From Ophiothrix spiculata (lineage: Eukaryota > Echinodermata > Ophiuroidea > Amphilepidida > Ophiotrichidae), in the NCBI GenBank assembly GCA_000969725.1, contig JXSR01S073632.1: 22,974 nt of DNA, one strand, 5' to 3'. The notes under the pieces are model-generated. The model worked only from the letters and a program-made list of their open reading frames with translations, did no database searches and had not been told where the DNA came from. This document shows, one piece after another, positions 1-10,200 of this stretch. Position 1 is the first letter of the stretch, and each line of letters begins with the position of its first letter. The position numbers and the translations under genes were made by a program.

Positions 1-1090
1 GTAGTTCTTATTTGTTTACATGTTTCAAACTTGACGCGCTGCCTGTCATCTATCGTGTCATAATGGATGGGCGGAGTTAGGGTAAGAACCAGTCAGATTG
101 CTTCATTGAATTATAAGCCACACCCACTGAATAAGAATATTCAATAATCATAGCACTACAACATGCGCAAGTGATATTTGCTTTCATTGATTGAAATTAT
201 GTTCGCGCTGTGAGAGTGACATTCGTTCTTTGTTTTAGCGAAAACGTCAGAGCGAATATCAAGAGCAAATGTCACTCGGCCAAGCGAATGTCTTTGGACG
301 TCAAGCCTAAGGAGTATGAATGTAGGTTGCAAAATCTGGCAGGTATTCCTTAATTACACAAAAAATGAATGAAAGGAAGTGTTTTTATATCAGTAAATGA
401 GTAATCAAGATAGTAAATGCCCAGCCTGTATGAACTCCAGGCAAATGATAATTTCTGACCAAGTTTGTTATTATTGAAGTCATTAAATTTCCTACAAATC
501 ATGAACATCTGAACACAATAAATGTGTGGAGTAAACAAGCGTATCACCTTGCATAGTATGGGAAACTTTTTATTTTCATGTGAACTTAGAGTTTACCAAC
601 CAATCAAGACACATGCACTGCATTTTCGTTATCACTGCATAATTGCACATGCTCTAGACATACGCACCCTGCAGATTTAATCGTGTTGTAGGAAATTTAA
701 TAATTTCAACAATAAGGGTTTTTAGTTGTGGGAAAACTATATCCTGTAAGTAAGTTAAACTCTTACAGGGTTTGAAAATTAAATGTTTTCAGATGTGCCT
801 GCTATAACATTACCCCAAAAGGTATGCACATTTAAATGTTAGACCATGTCAATGTCAGAACCTGGGGGATAGGGTTAACCTTCCCAATTAAAGACTCACC
901 AAGCGTGTTTTCTGGGTTGCTTCACAATGGATCTTTTTGTACAATCTGCTTCTCACAGTATTATGTTTTGTGCCATCTTCAGCTATTTTTGTTGAAAACT
1001 AGACTTAAAAAACGGAAAATAGATTTGAACCAAATACGAAAAATTCTCTACTTCACAAATTGTTATAATTGTATTCTATTTTCTGTTCAG
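1..1090 (+). other. Upstream intron, incomplete
   Basis: No coding exon is recognised here. Bases 165-312 hold several copies, in both orientations, of a motif close to AGCGAATGTCACTC, including an inverted pair around 205-275. A hairpin with arms cctgtaag/cttacagg lies near 744-770. The rest is AT-rich single-copy-looking sequence. The catalytic-domain exons must lie before base 1. Confidence 0.6.
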
Positions 1091-1213
1091 AATTTGGTTG
1101 GTAATACCATGAAAGTAATGCTACCAATGAATGACTCTGTCACACCACCTGAGGTCCAGTTTTGTAACTACCTTAATATAAGTGTGTGTCCTCTAACAGA
1201 GACTGTTGAATCG
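1091..1213 (+). CDS. MAN2B1: MAN2B1-like exon 1 of window
   Basis: The exon has 41 codons, phase 0 at both ends, between acceptor ttctgttcag and donor gtaagt. It encodes [10 protein letters not shown] through LTETVES and includes [10 protein letters not shown], a well-conserved block ahead of the C-terminal sandwich domain, with an NIS glycosylation sequon. The reading frame stays open to 836 upstream, but residues before 1091 have no mannosidase character and a strong acceptor lies at 1089-1090, so that extension is intron. Confidence 0.9.
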
Positions 1214-4200
1214 GTAAGTACTAAAAGGTGATATGTGGGATTGAGAATTAGGCAAACCCATGTCTGACTGGCTGTGCCATAATATACAAATACAACATGG
1301 TATTGAGGGAAAATTACTGATCCCTGGGTGTTGGATGTGGGTGACTACTTCCCGATGCGAAGCGGAGGGAAGTAGCCACACACATCAAACAACGAGGGAT
1401 CAGGAATTTTCAATACTTCTCAAAATAAACCATGTTGTATTTGTTTTACTATACCTCATAATTATTTCACTAAATGTAATATAAGCAAAACCAAAAATCA
1501 CCTGAAATGTATACTGTTTTGCGTCACCGTATGAATTTCCAACCGAGGGGTGCGGTAGTAGGGGTGCGATAGTTTTTCTATTTTTTCCCTGCATGGGCGT
1601 TACGCGCAATCGGGGTAGTAGGCAAAATGCTGTCACGCGCATCAGGTTGAACTGTCCAATCATATTTCACGGTTGCCTAATGAATATTTATGAGGTATAG
1701 TAAAAAATGCTATCACACACCTGATGTGTAGTTAATTTTATTACTACCTTGATATACAGTGTGTGTCTGATAATAGAGACCTACATTTTTGTAAGAAGCT
1801 GTACATGATATGCTACTTCTTATGTGACCACCAACAAGAAGCCTAATATTAGTAAAATGACAGATTACCAACCAGTCACAAGCAGTACTTTTTGACCAGG
1901 TATATGTTTAAATGTGGACATGAACTTCCAGTTAGGATATGCATGAATAAACAATCTTTGAAATAAGGATTGTAGATCCAAGAGCAATTTCAGTGAGAAA
2001 TACAAGATCCATTTCTTTGTGCACAAATTAATTTGTGATCCATCAGCACAGCAGCTGCATCCTTATTTCAAATCTTGAGCATTAACTGTTTTTTCACTTC
2101 GTTGGCTTATTTATAGCCATACTTTCAATACTGAAAGAGCAACACTTTTTAGTCAAAACAAATGTTAGCATGTTTATAATTTACTTTTAACTGATTGACT
2201 TTGACCTGTGACATGCATTGTGTAAGTTTTCAGCACTATAGCTTGTTTTCTCTTGATAGGCAAAAGAAAGCATGCAACCCTGGGAATGGGGCTGTTATGT
2301 AAATTTATACAAATGGAAAATTAGTATACCAATTAATTTTACATTTTATGGTATGGAATTTGGAAATGAAATTTTTGATTTACAATCAAATATGGGCTTT
2401 CATCAAAAACTTTACTTCCGGTCGAGCCCTGGGTGAGAATGTGATCGGAACCTAAACCTCAAAACAGCCCTCAACCCCCGCAAACACACACCCCTCCCCT
2501 CCACCCACCCCACGCACACGAGGGAAGGTCTTCAGATTTGTTGTTGTTGTTAATCACAACAGATCTTTCCAGTATAGTCAGTATTTTAGTCCCTATATCT
2601 ATGCCACTCGAAATGTTTTCTATGAGCTGACACGTTCTGATTTAAGTCAATTTGATAAGAGTTGCTTTTTTACAATTTGCCAACAGCAGAGTTCTTCAAC
2701 CAATGGATAAGTACATGTGGTGTAGTTGTACCCCCTCTGGCTATGCCATTGCACTTTATCAAGAGATCCCCAAATTAGATAGATAACCTATGCTATACCC
2801 ATAGATTTAAAGGGGAGATACAAGGCATGCCGCCATTTTTATCCCGGCATGGAGGCAAAATTGGGGGTATTTGGGTTTTCACCGAAGCTGCGTCGGGACT
2901 TGTCGCAACTTTAGCGCGTCCATTATCTTTTGCGTCTGTTTTGTTTAGGCGCACTGTCTGCGTAAATCTTGTGCGTGCTGGATAAGATGCACTTAAATTA
3001 CGCATCTCTGCTGAGGTCTTGGAAGACGCACAATAACAAATATAAAGCGCCAGCTTACGGTCGGTCAAGATTCGGCTTGTCTCGAGTGGACCCGAATACC
3101 CCCAATTTGAGCTCCATGGCTGACGACGCCATTACACGGGCAGGTATACAAAGCCTGGTATCTCCCCTTTAAATCTATGGCTATACCATAAGTGTTTTTC
3201 ACTTCTGTCACAGAGGATTTGATAAATTCCAGCTTATTCGTCAGTATATGCAGACGTAGGATCAGTAAGAAGGTATTGAGATCCACAAGTCAGAATATAT
3301 TATATCACACATACATACATCCTATGCAGTTGATTGGTGTATTGATATTTGGTAGGTTTACCGTCACCCCTTCAGTGCAATGCCGCAATGCAAAACACAT
3401 GCAACAAGTTGCAGGTAGACGCTCTTGTTTTATTGTGAAGGTGGACTCATCAAACTTTTTATGCTGTAAAAGAAAAAATCAAAATGGTGTGTCAAGTTTT
3501 GAGGTTATAGAATTTATGTATGAGTGATATAAGACATATTGACTGCCATAAATTCACATGATGGTCGAAAATCATCACTTAGTGAAAAGCGTATCGTCGG
3601 TCACATCACATTCTGTTCTATATGAGGAAAGACGCATTTTGAGAAAATTGCATTTGAAAAATTCGTACATAGACTTTGTGTCATAGAAGAGCCTTATACT
3701 TAAGTTTTCTTTTGATACTAATATTTTTAAAAGAAAAGACTTCAAAGTTTTTATTATGTTTAATTTCAAATAAAAATACTGCATAAAACCCTTTTTAATA
3801 TAGCTTTGAACCTATAGATCTTTATGTGGAAACGCTTTTTTTACATTTAGCGATCTTTTAGTACAGTAATTGAATACGTCAAACTGTTCTATATGATATA
3901 GATCTGCATGCGAACAAAAATTTAATTGCGAAATTGAAATAGCGCACCATATAGATCTGTATGTGATGCGTTGTATATACTTTATTACATAATTTTTGCA
4001 TATAGCGCAGTTTAATTTTTTGAAACGCCAAATTTAAATAGAACGCATATAGACCAAAATTTATTAATCATTTCTTGTTAATTAGGCTAAATTAAAGCCT
4101 GTAACTTGGTAGAAATGAGGAAATCATCAATATATCAATCCAGTCAAATTTTCTCAAAAAATTCAAAAATGTCATATAGAATGGTATGTGATGCGACCGA

Positions 4201-7200
4201 CGGTATGTCTTCTTCCAATCATACCCGCTGGAGAAATCTCTCTCTCCTTCTGTGATGATATTTCAGCCCTCACACTCAATATAAGAGTCTGTTATCATTT
4301 CTCATTGTTTCATTCCAAGTTCACAATCACAGACAGACATATTGCTTTCATATCTTCCATTCAAGTTCACGATCACAGCATACAATCCAATCGCCCGTAA
4401 CATCAACAGCTTCGTTCGCGTACCTGTCAACTACCACTCCTATCACGTCCAAGGAGCCACGGGAAAACCAGAACCAAGCCAAGTAAGTCTCTCTATATTT
4501 TGATCAACACTAAATAGACAGGGCTATCGTGAATTGATATAGGAAAAGGTGTAGCTGAACATATCTCGACTGCAGCAGACGCAATATACATTTGTGTGGC
4601 TTTTTGCACAGGTATCTATGGCACATGTATAAGTGAGATTATCTTTGCTCTTGGATAAAGATAAAGCCTTACAATTTCCAACTATTTAGTAATGATCAAA
4701 GTATATACCTGCACTTTTTTTTGCAAACTATTATTAACATTTCACAACTGAAAAGTGGGCACTTAGTGTACATAAAATAGATCTGAAATTATCATTGTAA
4801 ATATACATTGACATACGGATTATTTATTGTGCAATTCTTGATTCTGGTATGTTTAAAACCTTGCCTCTTTTCTATCAAAATAAAAGATGAAATGCATGTT
4901 GAAAATTTCATTTGATTCCAATCCTTTGTTGTCAAGTCACAAGGTTACCATATTGTAAATGAGTCCTGATAATGGTCATAAATGCTGTTGGGGATCCCGA
5001 TTAGTAATTAGAAATTGACATACTTTCTCATTTTTTTCAAGAATTCAGGATGTCACAAGTTAGTCAAGGATTCTTGTAATTGGCTAAAAAATCTTAATTG
5101 CGCATAGATATACAGGGGAGATCCTGGAATTCTCATACCGACCCATGTAATGGCATTCTTAGCCATGGAGCTCAACTTGGGGTATTTCGGGTACTCTTGG
5201 TTTCCGCTAGAATCAAAGATGTGGTTGCTTGTAGAGCAAACTGCACAGAGGATAATTTATGCTAATAATATGCTAACCTGCACACAAAGCCTGTGTGCAC
5301 TGTGCATGTTTTAGTATTCGTGCATCATGACAAGATGTGAATCATGCATCATCCGCAAACACCCAAATACCCCTAATTTGAATAAAAATGGTGGTATCAA
5401 ACTAAAGCCAAGATTATCAAAGGGGCAATTCATGATCCACAACCTCATTCCGAAGGTCACCTCTATCAAAATTCCACAAATCGGAGATCCCAGACTCACC
5501 TCCATTTTTTTTTTCCAACCTTGTAGCGCCAGAAATTTTTTGTGGCAAAAACGACAAGCAGATATATCAATTACCTTGTTGTGATAGTTGCAACAAAATA
5601 TCAGTTTGATTTGGCCTAAATTGAATTTTTTTTCATGCCTGACCATCGCAGCAGTATGCAAATTTCTCATGCTACATTGCGACAGCTCATTTTCACGTCT
5701 GTTGCAGCTGCAAGCTACAAATCGTCATGTGAGTGCAAGAAAGTCGTATCTGCAATAGCTGCCATTTGTCATAAATTTGGCATGCACACTGTCAAATCTC
5801 CAATCTTGGGTCAGTGGTTCTTGAAATGGTTCTTCAGGTGACACCGTCACCTGAAGAACCATTTCAAGAACCACTGACATAATACAAGTAATTTTTGAGG
5901 GATTTTTCACATTCTTGTGACAAAGTATAAAATAAAAATAACTCAGGGCAGCCATTGCAGATACAACTTTCTTGCACTCACATGACGAAATGCAACAGCA
6001 ACTCTGAAACCACCTTTCTAGTTGAAAGGACAAAATGTTGACATTTGGATTGAAGCCAACTTTGTTCCATTGGGACAATTTTCAATAGGAAAGATATGAT
6101 CCTCTGCTGTAGTTATACACAACAAAGTTGCTCTACATGTACAGCTACCCTGAAGGGACCTTGTCACTGTTGCACAAAGGTAAAATAAAATGACAAAACT
6201 GCTATTGTTTGGTTCTATTCAAGATTGAAGCAAACCAAATTGAATTTTATCAATCAAACCATTTATCTTGGATTTTGCATATATCTGTTTTTAGGTTATC
6301 CCTGTCACTCAAGGTACAAAGCACGTCCGAAGAGATCGAGGGAATGCAACTTATGAACTAGTCATTCCAGTTAGCCTACCCCCTCTGGGTTATACTACAT
6401 ACCAAATGCAAGCTATCACAGGATCAGGTATGTTTAGAGCTGATCATTCAAGTTAGCCTACCCCCTCTGGGTTATACTACATACCAATTGAAGCTATCAC
6501 AGGAACAGGTATGTTTAGACTTATGAGCTAGTCATTCCAGTCAGCCTACACCCTCCAGATATACTACATACCAAATGCAAGCTATCACAGGATCAGGTAT
6601 GTTTAGACTTATGAGCTAGTCATTCCAAGTCAGCTACCCCCTCTGGGTTATACTACATACCAAATGCAAGCCATCACAGGATCAGGTATGTTTAGAGCTG
6701 ATCATCCAAGTTCAGCCTACACCCTCCAGATATACTACATACCAAATGCAAGCTATCACAGGATCAGGTATGTTTAGAGCTGATCATTCAAGTTAGCCTA
6801 CCCCTCTGGGTTATACTACATACCAATTGAAGCTATCACAGGAACAGGTATGTTTAGACTTATGAGCTAGTCATTCCAAGTCAGCTACCCCCTCTGGGTT
6901 ATACTACATACCAAATGCAAGCCATCACAGGATCAGGTATGTTTAGAGCTGATCATCCAAGTTAGCCTACCCCCTCTGGGTTATACTACATACCAAATGC
7001 AAGCTATCACAGGATCAGGTATGTTTAGAGCCGATCATTCAAGTTAGCCTACCCCTCTGGGTTATACTACATACCAAATGCAAGCTATCACAGTATCAGG
7101 TATGTTTAGACTAGTTTGCCATGAATAATTTTGTATAAAAATTGGTTACTGTAGGAAAGTTCTTATACCCTAGAACACACATGGTCAAGTGGTGGAAGTC

Positions 7201-10200
7201 CTTGACTCTTAATAATGGGGCATTGAAAGTTCGTTATGTATACGAGGGGGTATCAAAAAGTTTTAAATTTTACCCAGAAGGGATTGAGCTATATCAATGA
7301 CATTTTTTCAGAATAGTCAACTCGTCTTTATGTACATTATGGTGCAAAAATTGTCTCATAGGTAGTTTTACTTTCTTTACAGGGGGTGATTGATGTCATC
7401 TACCTACCCGCTTAAAACTTAAGCTGCATTGAGGAAATTGAGACATGCGGCGTAATTAATTCCTTCCATTTGAAGGGTTATATGGCCCAGTAAATCTTAT
7501 TGGCACCACCAAAGTTTAATTGTTTGATACCATAGTAGTGCGTAGGGTTTCCTCTATCCATTGATACCAAAATTATGGAAATCGGTCCATGAATGACGTC
7601 ACAATTGTGTAATAAAACATGACTGACCTGGAAATGTTGATTTTCATCGAAATCTAAAATCAGATTTTTTCAATAAAGAGGATCCCTACAATAATGGTCT
7701 GTAGACAATCAGTTGAAAGTGGGAGAAATGTGTTACCTTGCACATTGACTATATAAAGATGCCTAAAGTATCTCATAATGAAATTTTGTTCCTGGTTCTT
7801 CTGGGTAAAGTTTAAAACTTTTTGACACCCCCTCGTATGAGTGCAAGAAAGTCGTATCGGCAATAGCTGCCTTCCGTCATAAATTTAGATTGGACACTGC
7901 ATGACCTCAAGTCGTGGGTCAGTGGTTCCATTTTGAGGGATTTTTCACATCGTTGTGACAAGGAATAAAATAAATATAACTAAGGGCAGCCATTGCAGAT
8001 ACGACTTTCTTGCACTCACATGACGAGTTATGGGTTTGAATCCTCATTTCATTTCATGTTTATTAATTCGGCAAATGACAAATAAACAACAAATAGCACA
8101 GTAAATACACATAGAATATCATTTATACAAAACTATACAACCTAAACACCATACTGCCAAGTGCCAGGATAACCCATAAAGTCCGCCGCAAGTGCCAACT
8201 TATTTCCAATGGGGTCCTACAAAAAACAGAAAAGTGACTGTGGGAACGAGACTAATATAAACAAGCACAAAAAGGGCACCACTGGAAACAAGCTATACAG
8301 ATGCAGCAGACTGCCGATTCATAGCAGTTGAAGCCAAGTGATTTTCACAGCTCTTTTGAATGAAGTTTTACTATGAATTGCTTTAATGCAAGATGGTAAC
8401 CCATTCCAGTCAAGAGTGGCATGATAAAAAAATGAGTTTTTAGAAAAGGATCCAACCCTAGGGACAAGAAAAATCCAAGAGCTACCCCTTGTTCTATGAG
8501 AATGGGAGTCTGATATACGAACAAAAAATTGATTAAGATAATCAGGACTGACTGAATGAAAAATATTAAACATATGATTGAGTCGAAGTTGGCGTGATCT
8601 ACTAGATGTGCTAAGGAGTCCGACAGTGTCAAGTTCATTGTAACCTATGTGACTTCTGGGAGGAAGATTTAAAATAAAACGAATCATTTTATTTTGAAAT
8701 ATTTGAAAGGAATGTTGGTATTTTTTTATAAGCCTGTGTGCCATGAGTTACAACAATAATCAATGTGGCATTGCAATAAAGCAGAGCACAGAGATCTGTC
8801 AAGATTTTGACTGAAGAAATTCTTAGGACAGTATTTGTTGAGTCCTAAAGCAATTATCTATGACCCAGGTATCAAATGGGTACCGGCAGTTCTCAGCGCT
8901 TATAACAGTAATAGTCTCTTAGCGAAGGAGGTGTGGCAATCACCGAACCTCAAATATAACAAATTGTGTAGTCTGCATGGCCCAATGACTTTGAAAGAGA
9001 AATCGGCACTCCACCTATTTTTTTACTGATTTACTAATCATGATATGAAATAATGTTGTAGCGCATGTCACCAAATTAAGTATTAAAATGGAATAAAATG
9101 GAACTTGCTCATGTAAAAATGAGCTTGTTCATCTTCCTCAAATTGATGTATTTATGTTAACCAGAGATAGGTATATTTTTTTGACAGCTCGACAATCCAG
9201 CGTTTTTACCAAACCAATAACTGCTTCACCTAACAAAGATACAACTATCTCAAACAAGGTAAGAAAAAGCACCATGAGAAATGTATGGGTTATTGTTTCA
9301 AATCAATTTCGGACATAAATTGGCAATCTGAATGCAGCCACTGCATATCCGCACGTTGTGACAAGCACATGACATCATCTACACTCCTGCTCGAAAGTAT
9401 TTCTGCATAATTAAAAACGTTCAGAAACCTCATTTTTTATAATAAACGACCTATAAAATCATCAAAGATTCTTACTAGTACAGGTAACTTATATATTCAA
9501 TATGAATAAATGGATGTTTGTTTTAATATTTTTCTTCCATTGCCATTGAAATGGCTGATTTCATGGGCCATATACAAAATCACCACAAGTACAAATCTCA
9601 TTAATATGTAACTTATCAATTTTTCATAACCTCATTATTACCTTGTAGCTGGATAGAATATTTTCAGGTTGTAAGTTTTAAAACAAACGTGCAGAAATGT
9701 GTATAAACTCGATTTTTTTATCTGCAAACAAAAGTAATAATGTGGATTACACGCCATATTTTTCAAATGCAATGAATGCAATTCCGGATTAGTAGTGCGA
9801 TAATTATACAATATTGACTCTGTGAAAAAAGATGAAAATCCGATAAACGCCTTTTGAGGTATGACTGAATAAAGTTGTTGTGCAGAAATACTTTCAGTGG
9901 GGAGTGTACATGATCTATGCATCACTGATATAATCAACTGTACAGAGGTTGGCCGTGGCAACAATACTGTGGTTAAAGCAATACTAGAAAGTGTGAAAAA
10001 TGGAGCACCCCCCCCCCCCATCACCCATGACTTTTTATTTTTTGGGCCTATTGTGTTTGTTTTGGTAGATACAAATACCCTCCGAACGATTTCGCTTAAA
10101 GATGGTTACTTTTTCTGTTATGGCCATTTGTTGAATTAAATTCGGGATCCTGAATTTAATTCCACATGTATTAGAATAGGAAATAAAGCATGCATGTGCT

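Noticed and set aside
836..1090. In-frame extension upstream of exon 1
   Set aside because: The residues do not resemble the mannosidase family, and a good acceptor with phase 0 lies at 1089-1090.
3192..3527. 111-codon frame on the + strand
   Set aside because: No similarity, no exon borders in phase with the gene, and typical of chance frames at this length.
5311..5670. 119-codon frame on the - strand
   Set aside because: Overlaps the diverged MITE, has no recognisable family, and has no splice or promoter support.
6349..7112. CRISPR-like array
   Set aside because: There are no unique spacers. Units are full tandem copies of exon and donor sequence in a eukaryotic intron.
8835..9029. 64-codon + frame
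   Set aside because: No similarity, and not in splice context with exon 4.
9638..10024. 128-codon frame on the - strand
   Set aside because: Starts in a homopolymer-derived glycine run, shows no similarity to a known protein, and lies in an intron.
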